A DNA stretch of 64,000 nt, taken from UKL13-2 sp043773745. Its GTDB lineage: Bacteria > Pseudomonadota > Gammaproteobacteria > Burkholderiales > Usitatibacteraceae. Positions 34,299 to 45,527 of the stretch are shown here, piece by piece; the first letter of the stretch is position 1, and the number at the start of each line of letters is the position of its first letter. The stretch spans positions 1 through 64,000 of the forward strand of contig JAYVEV010000033.1 in assembly GCA_043773745.1 (NCBI GenBank), in the 5' to 3' direction. The notes under the pieces are model-generated. The model was given only the letters and a program-made list of their open reading frames with translations, did no database searches and was not told the origin of the DNA. A program made the position numbers and the translations under genes.

Positions 34299-35513
34299 CT
34301 AAATATCCAACAACAGACGCGCCGGGTCTTCCAGCGCCTCTTTCATCGCTACTAGTGACAGCACCGCTTCACGACCGTCAATGATGCGATGGTCATAGCT
34401 CATGGCGAGGTAATTAATCGGGCGAATCACGATCTGGCCGTTTTCGACCACGGCGCGCTCTTTGGTCGCGTGCACGCCAAGGATCGCCGATTGTGGCGGG
34501 TTGATAATCGGTGTGGAAAGCATTGAACCAAACACCCCGCCATTGGAAATCGAGAAGGTTCCGCCAGATAAATCCTCAATCGTCAGCTTGCCATCTTTGG
34601 CTTTTTGACCAAACGCGGCGATTTGCTTTTCAATGCCCGCTATCGACATTTGATCTGCATCGCGCAGGATGGGCACCACCAAGCCGCGCTCGGTGCCGAC
34701 GGCAATACCGATGTCGTAGTAGCCGTGATAGACGATGTCGTTACCATCGATAGACGCATTTACGACGGGATATTTTTTCAGCGCATGCACGGCCGCTTTG
34801 ACAAAGAACGACATAAAGCCCAGCTTCACACCATGCTCTTTTTCAAACTTGTCTTTGTACAAATTACGCATTGCAATGATGGGCGCCATATTGACTTCAT
34901 TGAATGTTGTCAAAATCGCGGCAGTGGATTGCGACTGCACGAGGCGCTCTGCGATGCGAGCGCGCAGACGCGACATCGGTACACGCTGCTCGGAACGATC
35001 TCCCTGCGGAATGACCACGGCCGGAGCACTTGGCTTGGCGGCTGCGGGGGCAGCAGCGGCCGGGGCACCCGCCACTTTATTAACTACATCTTCTTTGGTA
35101 ATGCGACCACCGCGACCGGAACCGGCGACATCGTTCGCGCTGACATTGTTTTCAGCCGCAATTTTGACAGCGGCCGGGCTCATGGCTGCGCTGGACGAGG
35201 CGGCAGCTGGTGCAGCAACAGCGGCAGCGGCAGCGGCTGGCGCAGCAACGGCCGGTGTTCCTGCAGTCGCCTTGGCCTCGGTATCAATCATCGCAATCAC
35301 TTCACCGGCCACCACTATCGAAGCATCCCCCTTGATAATATTGATCAGCACACCATCTGCTGGCGCGGGAAGCTCCATTACCACCTTATCAGTTTCAATA
35401 TCGATGAGATTTTCGTCACGCTTGACCGCCTCGCCAATTTTTTTATGCCAGGCGACGAGGGTTGCCTCCGAGACGGATTCGGACAGTGTGGGGACTTTGA
35501 CTTCGATTTGCAT
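34299..35513 (-). CDS. sucB: dihydrolipoyllysine succinyltransferase, E2 of 2-oxoglutarate dehydrogenase
   Basis: E2 core of the 2-oxoglutarate dehydrogenase complex, 404 residues. One lipoyl domain occupies residues 1-77 with the lipoylated Lys43 in ETDKVVME. An Ala-rich flexible linker (about 78-110) follows. The E3/E1-binding domain reads AMSPAAVKIAAENNVSANDVAGSGRGGRITKEDV, then comes a second Ala/Pro linker and the catalytic domain with His and Asp in MSYDHRIIDGREAV. AAAGGATC before the ATG at 35513 supports the start. The GC-rich Ala linkers create long antisense open frames that I do not regard as genes. Confidence 0.96.
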   Translation of the reverse strand: MQIEVKVPTLSESVSEATLVAWHKKIGEAVKRDENLIDIETDKVVMELPAPADGVLINIIKGDASIVVAGEVIAMIDTEAKATAGTPAVAAPAAAAAAVAAPAAASSSAAMSPAAVKIAAENNVSANDVAGSGRGGRITKEDVVNKVAGAPAAAAPAAAKPSAPAVVIPQGDRSEQRVPMSRLRARIAERLVQSQSTAAILTTFNEVNMAPIIAMRNLYKDKFEKEHGVKLGFMSFFVKAAVHALKKYPVVNASIDGNDIVYHGYYDIGIAVGTERGLVVPILRDADQMSIAGIEKQIAAFGQKAKDGKLTIEDLSGGTFSISNGGVFGSMLSTPIINPPQSAILGVHATKERAVVENGQIVIRPINYLAMSYDHRIIDGREAVLSLVAMKEALEDPARLLLDI

Positions 35514-35584
35514 AATGATCCTTTGGCTTTTGATGGTGCTTTTATTAATTGTTTTCGGTAAATACAAATATGGGCCGGAACCTA

Positions 35585-38452
<2,868 letters not shown>

Positions 38453-38584
38453 GATGGTGACCTCTTTTTGCGGTTACTGCTGTGGCTTATTTGACAATAA
38501 AAAATGACGGATTAAAAATAAAACTCGTTTATTGGTGGGGGTTTTCAGCCACAAATGGCTCAAAATGGTCGCCAACATTAGTGT

Positions 38585-39886
38585 TTATAGTTTATTTTTA
38601 TCGATATCTCGACGTGCGGAACCAACGTACAACTGACGAGGGCGACCGATTTTGTATTCAGGATCGGCGATCATTTCATTCAACTGTGCAATCCAGCCAA
38701 CGGTCCGGGCTAGTGCAAAAATCGCGGTGAACAACGGCACCGGAATGCCAATTGCTTTTTGTACAATGCCTGAATAAAAATCGACGTTGGGATACAGTTT
38801 GCGGCTAACAAAATAATCATCTTCCAGCGCAATTTTTTCGAGCGCCATAGCGAGCTTGAATAGCGGATCGTCTTGCAGCCCAAGTTCGTTCAGCACTTCG
38901 TAGCAAGTCTCGCGCATCAGCTTGGCGCGCGGATCGTAATTTTTATAAACGCGATGACCAAAACCCATCAGGCGAACATTCGAATCTTTGTCTTTCACCT
39001 TGGCAATGAATTCGCCAATCTTTGGCAAACCGCCATCACGCTGGATGTCGTAAAGCATATTGAGCGCAGCTTCGTTAGCGCCGCCATGGGCGGGCCCCCA
39101 CAGGCAAGCCACGCCGGCAGCAATCGCGGCAAATGGGTTAGTACCGCTCGATGCGCAAAGACGCACGGTCGAGGTCGATGCGTTTTGTTCGTGATCCGCG
39201 TGCAGGATAAAAATTCGGTCTAACGCACGCGTCAACACATCATTGACCTTGTAATCTTCGGCCGGGACCGCGAACATCATGCGCATGAAATTCGCGGTAT
39301 ACGACAAGTCATTGCTCGGATAAACCAAGGGCTGACCAACCGTGTATTTGTAGGCCATCGCGGTCAATGTCGGCAGCTTGGCAATCAGTCGGATAGCAGA
39401 GATGTCACGCTGGTGCGCGTCATGCAAATTCATTGAGTCCGGATAGAACGATGACATCGCCCCAACCAGCCCCGTCATCACCGACATGGGATGCGCATCA
39501 CGGCGGAAGCCGCGCAAGAAAAACTGCATTTGCTCATGCACCATCGTATGGTTAGTGACGCGGCCAACGAAGTCGGTGCGTTGCGCAGGCGTCGGCAAGT
39601 CACCGTACAGCAACAAATGGCACACCTGCATAAAATCACACTGGGTAGCAAGCTGCTCGATTGGGTAGCCTCGATACAAAAGCTCGCCCTTGTCGCCATC
39701 AATGAAGGTAATGTTGGAATTGCAGGACGCCGTCGACATGAAGCCGGGGTCGTAGGTAAACATACCGGTCTGCGCATACAGCTTGCGAATGTCGATCACG
39801 TCGGGTCCGTGCGAGCCACCGTATACGGGTAGATCAAAGGTCTTGCCATCAGCCAATGTCAGAACTGCTTTGCCTTTTGCGTCCAT
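38585..39886 (-). CDS. gltA: citrate synthase, type II
   Basis: First TCA enzyme, condensing acetyl-CoA and oxaloacetate, 433 residues, the size of the hexameric NADH-sensitive type II enzymes. It has the N-terminal beta domain (AVLTLADGKTFDLPVYGGSHGPDVIDI) absent from type I. Catalytic residues sit in the LWGPAHGGANEA and MGFGHRVYKNYDPRA motifs, with the Asp near VDFYSGIVQKAIG. GGGAG upstream of the ATG at 39886 supports the start. It is followed by sucA with a 132-base gap. The neighbouring PrpC at 49935 is the methylcitrate paralogue. Confidence 0.97.
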   Translation of the reverse strand: MDAKGKAVLTLADGKTFDLPVYGGSHGPDVIDIRKLYAQTGMFTYDPGFMSTASCNSNITFIDGDKGELLYRGYPIEQLATQCDFMQVCHLLLYGDLPTPAQRTDFVGRVTNHTMVHEQMQFFLRGFRRDAHPMSVMTGLVGAMSSFYPDSMNLHDAHQRDISAIRLIAKLPTLTAMAYKYTVGQPLVYPSNDLSYTANFMRMMFAVPAEDYKVNDVLTRALDRIFILHADHEQNASTSTVRLCASSGTNPFAAIAAGVACLWGPAHGGANEAALNMLYDIQRDGGLPKIGEFIAKVKDKDSNVRLMGFGHRVYKNYDPRAKLMRETCYEVLNELGLQDDPLFKLAMALEKIALEDDYFVSRKLYPNVDFYSGIVQKAIGIPVPLFTAIFALARTVGWIAQLNEMIADPEYKIGRPRQLYVGSARRDIDKNKL

Positions 39887-39971
39887 GCTGTCGTTCTCCC
39901 AAAAAGACTTTAAATTTATTCGCTGCGCCAGTTGCTACTAATTAACGCCACTGCATGCCGCCAACAGCATT

Positions 39972-40226
39972 TTATGCACTCAATATTTTTTGTAACAAAC
40001 TTGCCATTGCCGCGTCTTCACAAGGTTTACGCCCCATAAACCGGTCCAGCAAATCGTTATCACCTAACTGCAACAACTGATCCAACACATTTAACTCAAC
40101 ATCACTCAAACTGGTTAGTTGTGCGTCCAAAAATTTGGATAACAACAAATCATTTTCCAGCAAACCGCGCCGCGCCTTCCAGCGCAGCCGGTCTAGACGG
40201 CGATCATCAACGGCTATGGCATTCAT
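39972..40226 (-). CDS. sdhE: succinate dehydrogenase assembly factor SdhE (FAD assembly)
   Basis: An 84-residue all-helical protein that promotes covalent attachment of FAD to SdhA. The hallmark RGxxE motif is Arg20-Gly21-Leu-Leu-Glu24 in ARRGLLENDLLL. Size and position, just after sdhB and before gltA, are as in other betaproteobacteria. It begins 16 bases after the sdhB stop, so it is part of the sdh operon. Confidence 0.95.
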   Translation of the reverse strand: MNAIAVDDRRLDRLRWKARRGLLENDLLLSKFLDAQLTSLSDVELNVLDQLLQLGDNDLLDRFMGRKPCEDAAMASLLQKILSA

Positions 40227-40242
40227 GAATATTTTCTAGGTA

Positions 40243-40938
40243 CTAAACGCCGCGCTTGACCATCATCTCTTTGATCTTGCCGATCGCGAGTGACGGATTC
40301 AAACCCTTCGGACACACATCCACGCAATTCATGATTGTGTGGCAGCGGAATAAACGATACGGATCTTCCAGATTATCAAGACGCTCATTGGTTGCCTGAT
40401 CGCGGGTATCGGCGATAAAACGGTAGGCGGCCAACAAACCCGCAGGGCCGACAAATTTATCGGGGTTCCACCAGAATGAGGGACATGCTGTGGAGCAGCA
40501 GGCGCATAAAATGCATTCGTACAAACCATCCAGCTCGAGCCGGTCGGTCGGGCTCTGCAGACGTTCTGTTTCCGGCGGCGTGTCATGGTTGATGATGAAC
40601 GGTTTAATTGAGTGATATTGCTTGAAAAACTGCGTCATATCGACGATTAAATCGCGGATGATGGGCAGGCCCGGCAGCGGTTTCAGCACCACCGGTTCTT
40701 TCAAGTCGGCAATCTTGGTGACACAGGCGAGACCGTTTTTGCCGTTAATGTTCATCGCATCGGAGCCGCATACACCCTCGCGACATGAACGGCGCAACGC
40801 AAGAGTATCGTCAACGGATTTGATGCGAATCAGGGCATCAAGCAACATGCGATCGGACGGCTCAAGGGCAATATCATATTCCTTGAAATACGGTTTTTGA
40901 TCCTGGTCCGGGTTGTAACGAAGGATTTTGAATTTCAT
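40243..40938 (-). CDS. sdhB: succinate dehydrogenase iron-sulfur subunit
   Basis: Electron-transfer subunit of complex II, 231 residues. The [2Fe-2S] site has Cys52, Cys57, Asp60 and Cys72 (SCREGVCGSD...ACVTK); the third ligand is Asp, as in E. coli. The [4Fe-4S] and [3Fe-4S] sites are in CILCACCSTACPSFWW and CHTIMNCVDVCPKGL. Length and motif spacing are normal. It passes electrons from the SdhA flavin to quinone at the SdhCD membrane anchor. The gene follows sdhA by 56 bases on the same strand. Confidence 0.97.
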   Translation of the reverse strand: MKFKILRYNPDQDQKPYFKEYDIALEPSDRMLLDALIRIKSVDDTLALRRSCREGVCGSDAMNINGKNGLACVTKIADLKEPVVLKPLPGLPIIRDLIVDMTQFFKQYHSIKPFIINHDTPPETERLQSPTDRLELDGLYECILCACCSTACPSFWWNPDKFVGPAGLLAAYRFIADTRDQATNERLDNLEDPYRLFRCHTIMNCVDVCPKGLNPSLAIGKIKEMMVKRGV

Positions 40939-40994
40939 TTCAAATTGCCTATCTGATCTTTAATCTGTCGGTTATCGAAAAGTTTATCAACGAC

Positions 40995-42791
40995 TTAATA
41001 CGTACGGGCTTTAGGCGCGAATGATTCGACTGTCAGCGGATTTAGATTCACCGGCTTGTATTCAATCTTGTCGGTGCTTTTGTACCAGAGAGAATGCTTG
41101 AGCCAGTTTTCGTCATCACGACCATTCACAAAGCCGGGACGGTCATGGAAATCAGCGCGGTCATGCGCGCCACGGGTTTCTTTGCGATTTTCGGCGGAGA
41201 CCATGGTGGCAACAGCGACTTCAATCAAGTTTTGCAACTCCAGTGCTTCAATACGTGCAGTATTGAAAACCTTGCTCTTGTCTTTGATTTCCAGATGCTC
41301 GGCGCGCGCGGCCACTTCCTTGATTTTTTCAACACCTTTGGTCAGCATATCCGGGAATCTGAACACGCCGCAATGGGCCTGCATGGTCTGACGCATCGCA
41401 TCACCGACCGCATGCACATTCTCGCCATTCTGCTGATTTTCAAGCTTGGCCAAACGCGCTAAGGAAACTTGCCCGGCGTCGGCTGGCAATTCTTTGTGCT
41501 CGGGATTTTGTTTGATGAATTCAATCATCGAATCGCCCGCTGATTTGCCCATCACCAGTAAATCAGTCAGAGAATTGGTGCCTAGACGGTTAGCACCATG
41601 AATCGATGCGCAACCGACTTCACCCGCCGCGTAGAAACCGGGCACCACCGCACTCGGGTTGCCATCCTTCGGCACGATTACTTCGCCGTGATAGTTGGTG
41701 GGGATGCCGCCCATTTGGTAATGGCAGGTTGGCACGACCGGAATCGGATCTTTGATCGGATCCACGTTGGCAAACTTCATTGCGATCTCACGGATGCCGG
41801 GCAAACGCTTGTTAATCACTTCGGGGCCTAGATGATCAAGCTTGAGCAGTATGTAATCTTTGTTCGGGCCCGCGCCGCGACCTTCCTTGATTTCGGTTGC
41901 CATCGCACGCGACACCACATCGCGCGAAGCCAGATCTTTCATGGTCGGTGCGTAGCGTTCCATGAAACGTTCGCCACTGCCGTTGAGCAAAATTCCGCCC
42001 TCGCCGCGCACGCCCTCAGTAATCAACACGCCTGCACCGGCCACACCGGTCGGGTGAAATTGCCAAAATTCCATATCTTCCAGCGGAATGCCCGCGCGTG
42101 CGGCCATGCCGAGACCATCGCCAGTATTGATAAACGCGTTGGTTGATGAGGCGTAAATGCGACCGGCGCCGCCGGTGGCAAACACGGTTGCCTTGGCCTG
42201 AAAAATCATAGTTTCGCCAGTTTCCATTTCGAGTGCCGTCACTCCCAGCACGTCACCATTGGCATCACGAATCAGATCCAGCGCCATCCATTCCACGAAG
42301 AATTGGGTATTCGCAAACACATTGCGCTGATAAAGCGTGTGCAACATAGCATGGCCGGTTCGGTCGGCGGCACAGCACGAGCGCTGCACGGGCTTCTCAC
42401 CAAAATTTTGCGAATGGCCGCCGAATGGGCGCTGATAAATAGTGCCATTTTCGTTGCGGTCAAACGGCATGCCGAAATGCTCGAGTTCACGCACCGCTTC
42501 TGGCGCTTTGCGGCACATAAATTCAATCGCATCCTGGTCACCAAGCCAGTCGGAACCTTTGATTGTGTCGTACATATGCCAGTGCCAATTGTCTTCGCCC
42601 ATATTACCGAGTGAGGCACCGACGCCGCCCTGAGCGGCAACCGTGTGCGAGCGGGTGGGGAATACTTTTGACAGCACCGCAACCTTGAGGCCTGCGGTGG
42701 AAAGCTGTAGTGCAGCGCGTAAACCGGAGCCGCCTGCACCAACAACAACGGCGTCATATTTTCTGACGGGAATAGATGATGGGTTAGCCAT
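40995..42791 (-). CDS. sdhA: succinate dehydrogenase flavoprotein subunit
   Basis: Catalytic subunit of complex II, 598 residues, oxidising succinate to fumarate. The dinucleotide-binding motif is VVVGAGGSGLRAAL (15-28). The covalently flavinylated residue is His49 in RSHTVAAQGGVG. Substrate-site residues lie in FHPTGVAGAGVLITEGVRGEGG and the Arg/His in HGANRLGTNSL. Length is normal. It precedes sdhB. The gap to the upstream sdhD gene is 176 bases, unusually long for this operon. Confidence 0.97.
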   Translation of the reverse strand: MANPSSIPVRKYDAVVVGAGGSGLRAALQLSTAGLKVAVLSKVFPTRSHTVAAQGGVGASLGNMGEDNWHWHMYDTIKGSDWLGDQDAIEFMCRKAPEAVRELEHFGMPFDRNENGTIYQRPFGGHSQNFGEKPVQRSCCAADRTGHAMLHTLYQRNVFANTQFFVEWMALDLIRDANGDVLGVTALEMETGETMIFQAKATVFATGGAGRIYASSTNAFINTGDGLGMAARAGIPLEDMEFWQFHPTGVAGAGVLITEGVRGEGGILLNGSGERFMERYAPTMKDLASRDVVSRAMATEIKEGRGAGPNKDYILLKLDHLGPEVINKRLPGIREIAMKFANVDPIKDPIPVVPTCHYQMGGIPTNYHGEVIVPKDGNPSAVVPGFYAAGEVGCASIHGANRLGTNSLTDLLVMGKSAGDSMIEFIKQNPEHKELPADAGQVSLARLAKLENQQNGENVHAVGDAMRQTMQAHCGVFRFPDMLTKGVEKIKEVAARAEHLEIKDKSKVFNTARIEALELQNLIEVAVATMVSAENRKETRGAHDRADFHDRPGFVNGRDDENWLKHSLWYKSTDKIEYKPVNLNPLTVESFAPKARTY

Positions 42792-42967
42792 TTCGATATT
42801 GCCTTATCTAGTAAATTCGTGAGTGATTTTGAATGAAGAGATTTTGAAAGTTACTGATTACGCTCTTGACATCGCCCACACTCGCCATTACTGGCGCAAG
42901 GGAATCCGCCTGACTTGTTACGTTGCTGCCTTTTAATAATCGACTGCTGCTCAACCAACACAATAAA
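42792..42967. other. long gap inside the sdh operon
   Basis: 176 bases separate sdhD and sdhA, where most sdh operons have a few tens. I see no convincing gene. A small hairpin CGCCA-GTAA-TGGCG is present near 42883-42896. The gap may hold an internal promoter, an RNA-processing site or simply extra leader. Confidence 0.4.
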
Positions 42968-43330
42968 TTAAGGCGCCCACAAGATGGCGATCGACCAAAT
43001 AGTGAATCCAACCAATGACAAAATGACGATGACCTGCAACAGCAATCGAATCGACACGGGCTTGATGTAATCCATCAGCACATCTCGAACGCCGATCCAT
43101 GCATGGTAATAAACCGAAATCAGAAATAACAACGCCAATACTCGGAACAATTGCGAACCAAAGAGTTCCTTCCAGTCCTGATAACTGACTGTGCCTTTGA
43201 AGACAAAGAATCCAAAGATAACAACGGCAAACAGGGCCATGATGACGGCGGTAACGCGCTGCGCCAGCCATTCACGCCAGCCGTAGTGCGCGCCTACGGG
43301 CTGCTTGTCGGTTTTTGTAACGTTCACCAT
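42968..43330 (-). CDS. sdhD: succinate dehydrogenase membrane anchor subunit
   Basis: Cytochrome b small subunit of complex II, 120 residues with three membrane helices. The heme-ligand His76 is in SVYYHAWIGVRDVLMDYIKP, and the Asp84 typical of SdhD follows. The gene start overlaps the sdhC stop by seven bases, a sign of coupled translation. With SdhC it binds heme b and quinone. Confidence 0.95.
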   Translation of the reverse strand: MVNVTKTDKQPVGAHYGWREWLAQRVTAVIMALFAVVIFGFFVFKGTVSYQDWKELFGSQLFRVLALLFLISVYYHAWIGVRDVLMDYIKPVSIRLLLQVIVILSLVGFTIWSIAILWAP

Positions 43331-43710
43331 ATTCTTGCTCCGAACAGAATGGTTGCCACAGCGCCGAGGATCAGTACCCAGACCGACGAGGTACGGGCGG
43401 CCGCTTTATCGACCCCGATATGCAGATCAAGCAGCAGGTAGCGCAGGCCTGCAAAAAAATGATGCAGGAAAGCCCACACGAACCCCAGCAGGATCAGCTT
43501 GGCAACGGGAAAATTGAGCACGTTTGACCAAAAATTGAATCCTGATTCTGATTTCAACGTTGCTTGCAGCAAATACAAACTCAGCGGAATCATGAACAGG
43601 AACATCACCATGCCGGTAATCCGATGGAAGATCGACACCAATGCGGGCAACGGCAAATTAAGCAGATTCAGGTCGTAATACTTGGGGCGGACTTTGGGAG
43701 CGGCAGACAT
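43324..43710 (-). CDS. sdhC: succinate dehydrogenase cytochrome b556 subunit
   Basis: Large membrane-anchor subunit of complex II, 128 residues from ATG 43710 (AAAGG ten bases upstream). Three membrane helices; the quinone-site Ser/His region is SIFHRITGM (about 26-33) and the heme-ligand His is His83 or His84 in FLHHFFAGLRYLLLDLHIG. An in-frame extension to 43764 is unlikely because MSAAPKVRPKYYDLNLL is the usual start. It is the first gene of sdhCDABE. Confidence 0.95.
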   Translation of the reverse strand: MSAAPKVRPKYYDLNLLNLPLPALVSIFHRITGMVMFLFMIPLSLYLLQATLKSESGFNFWSNVLNFPVAKLILLGFVWAFLHHFFAGLRYLLLDLHIGVDKAAARTSSVWVLILGAVATILFGARIW

Positions 43711-44145
43711 GTTGGCTAAACCTTTTTGAATGGCTCTTGGCTGGATAAATAATAGGACGTGCAATAAAAATCGATCTTACAAAACGACCATAAAGCTAAT
43801 AGCTGAAAAATTTTAAGGCTTAGGATTTACGGAAGCGTTTGCGAGGACGCAATATGCAGGAAATTTTAATCGGAATCTTGCTGTCTGCACAGTTAAATAT
43901 GAGGCCAGCGCCAAGCTTAATTTACAGGCTACCTCCGTTGAAAAACGATGAGTTCTCTTTTTAAACAAAAGGTAATTTATTGAAAAATATAGGGAAAATT
44001 GACGGCATCCACTTTTCTAGCGCTGTTAACTCAGGCTAAAAGTGTCAGCCCATGAGTGTATTGATTAGTGATATCATTATTTGATACTATTAATTTCAAT
44101 GCAAAAAATAATCCGTAACAAAGCTAAAAGATATGATGTTTTACC
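43711..44145. other. divergent intergenic region between sdhC and the HicB-like gene
   Basis: 435 AT-rich bases with no supported gene. It should contain the sdhC promoter, which I could not identify with confidence, and the promoter of the HicB-like gene near 44061-44090. I saw no full copy here of the CTTATAT-type palindrome found upstream of the CitE-like gene. Confidence 0.5.
44061..44090 (+). promoter_or_regulatory. candidate promoter/operator of the HicB-like gene
   Basis: TTGATT (44061-44066) and TACTAT (44085-44090) are 18 bases apart, and a perfect TGATATCA palindrome (44069-44076) lies between them. A palindrome inside the spacer is a typical place for autorepressor binding. The match is moderate. 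Confidence 0.4.
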
Positions 44146-44481
44146 ATGCGTAACACAATGAAATATCGGGGCTATACCGCGCGAATCGATTACGACCCGC
44201 GTGATCATATTTTCGTGGGCGAAATTGTTGGGTTAAGCGAACAGCTCAGGTTTCATGGCGCCGGTGTTGATGAATTGCGCGCTGATTTTGAGTTTGCAGT
44301 GGATCATTATCTGGCCGCCTGCGCCGCAATGGGCGTCAAGCCCGAGCGCCAATCATCGGGACGTTTGCTGATTCGTGTCCCGCCTGAAGTGCATGCTGCT
44401 GCAACGGCGGCGGCGGCGGCATCCGCACAAAGTCTGAATCAGTGGATAGTTAATGCGCTCTCGAAAGCCACATCGTCATAA
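44146..44481 (+). CDS. HicB-family antitoxin-like protein, orphan
   Basis: A 111-residue protein with an N-terminal HicB-type partial RNase-H fold (MKYRGYTARIDYDPRDHIFVGEIVG ... ADFEFAVDHYLAACA) and a C-terminal ribbon-helix-helix segment (GRLLIRVPPEVHAAATAAAAASAQSLNQWIVNAL), the arrangement of HicB antitoxins that bind DNA. HicB proteins normally neutralise the mRNase HicA, encoded next to it. I found no HicA frame on either side, so this copy looks solitary. The start may be 44146 or the ATG at 44158; neither has a good ribosome site. It lies between sdhC and the GntR gene, divergent from sdhC. Confidence 0.8.
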   Translation: MRNTMKYRGYTARIDYDPRDHIFVGEIVGLSEQLRFHGAGVDELRADFEFAVDHYLAACAAMGVKPERQSSGRLLIRVPPEVHAAATAAAAASAQSLNQWIVNALSKATSS

Positions 44482-44512
44482 GCACTAAACAAAGTTTTTA
44501 TTTGCCGCGCCG

Positions 44513-45292
44513 CTAAGCCAATTCGTTGTAATAAGAATAGCCGTCTGTCAGGCATAAGCCACGCCGCCACTCAACGGGTTTATCACCGTAGGTAAATGCA
44601 ATACGATCAACACTTAGCAACGGGGTCTCAAGCGCAATCTCAAGCTCGCGCGCAGCAAATTCATCCGCAGCCACGGCACGCAAACGCTCTTCTGCACGAA
44701 TCATGCGCAGGCCGTAGGCGGTTTCCAGAAAACTGTAGATAGAGCCTTTTGATTCTTCAATTTTGGCTAGCGTGAGCGCCGGAAATAATGCCGTTGCCAG
44801 AACAATCTCGTCCAAAATCAGCGGTTTGCCAGCGAATACCAGCACGCGGTGAATCGACGTGACGGGCGCACCCGCTTTGATATCGAGCACCCGCGCCATC
44901 TCGGATGAGGCTTTACCGCGCTTTACATCGATAAATCGCGTCTTGGGATGATGTTTTTCACCCGTGTTGGCAATGATGCGCAAAAAACGATATTGAATAT
45001 TGGGCTCGGTATCGGTGGCTACAAAGGTACCCTTGCCCTGACGCCGAATCAGAATGTTTTCTGCCGCGAGCGCATCAATGGCTTTGCGCACAGTCCCCTG
45101 GCTAACGCGATAACGCGCGGCAAGCTCAAACTCGGAAGGGATCGCATCGCCGGGCTTCCACTCACCTGCAATCAGGCTTTGCGTGAGTAATATCTTGATC
45201 TGATCATAGAGCGGACGAAAGCTGGGACCCAGCGCCTGTGCTGGTGCCGCCAAATTCAGTTCACTCGTTGATTTTGCAGTAGTTTTTGACAT
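44513..45292 (-). CDS. GntR-family (HutC/UTRA type) transcriptional regulator
   Basis: A 259-residue regulator. The N-terminal winged helix-turn-helix is complete (YDQIKILLTQSLIAGEWKPGDAIPSEFELAARYRVSQGTVRKAIDALAAENILIRRQGKGTFV, about 28-92), and a UTRA ligand-binding domain follows (about 110-250). It is divergent from the CitE-Mch-CitE operon, with a strong palindrome between them, so it most likely controls that operon and itself. In related betaproteobacteria a GntR regulator also sits beside sdhC; whether this one acts on sdh too is unknown. A CoA ester or organic acid is a sensible ligand guess. Confidence 0.92.
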   Translation of the reverse strand: MSKTTAKSTSELNLAAPAQALGPSFRPLYDQIKILLTQSLIAGEWKPGDAIPSEFELAARYRVSQGTVRKAIDALAAENILIRRQGKGTFVATDTEPNIQYRFLRIIANTGEKHHPKTRFIDVKRGKASSEMARVLDIKAGAPVTSIHRVLVFAGKPLILDEIVLATALFPALTLAKIEESKGSIYSFLETAYGLRMIRAEERLRAVAADEFAARELEIALETPLLSVDRIAFTYGDKPVEWRRGLCLTDGYSYYNELA

Positions 45293-45368
45293 TGCAGTCT
45301 GGGGGTTAGGCGTTTAAGAATAATTGACAATGCTAGCACGATGATTTCATTTTACACTGACATCCTAT

Positions 45369-45389
45369 GTCTTATATAAGATATAAGTC
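45369..45389. promoter_or_regulatory. probable GntR operator
   Basis: The core CTTATAT-AAG-ATATAAG (45371-45387) is a perfect inverted repeat with a three-base spacer. G/C ends extend it to 21 bases with one mismatch pair. It lies just upstream of a TTGACT hexamer and midway between the divergent gntR and CitE-like genes, the expected place for an autoregulated GntR site. Confidence 0.7.
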
Positions 45390-45392
45390 TTA

Positions 45393-45422
45393 TTGACTTT
45401 TTGGAATGCGGGCGCGTAAAAT
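45393..45422 (+). promoter_or_regulatory. candidate promoter of the CitE-Mch-CitE operon
   Basis: TTGACT (45393-45398) and TAAAAT (45417-45422) are 18 bases apart, downstream of and nearly touching the palindrome. The leader to the start codon at 45528 would be about 100 bases. Confidence 0.5.
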
Positions 45423-45527
45423 TGTTGCAATGCGCAAATTCATGAATTGCCACACCACCATCACCCCAAGCATTGGCTTTACCGTTACCCTTACCACTAT
45501 CCACCGACGCCAAGTTACAAGGATCAC

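Noticed and set aside
45324..45329. TTGACA hexamer as a plus-strand promoter for the CitE-like gene
   Set aside because: No acceptable -10 box lies 16-18 bases downstream; the TTGACT at 45393 fits better.
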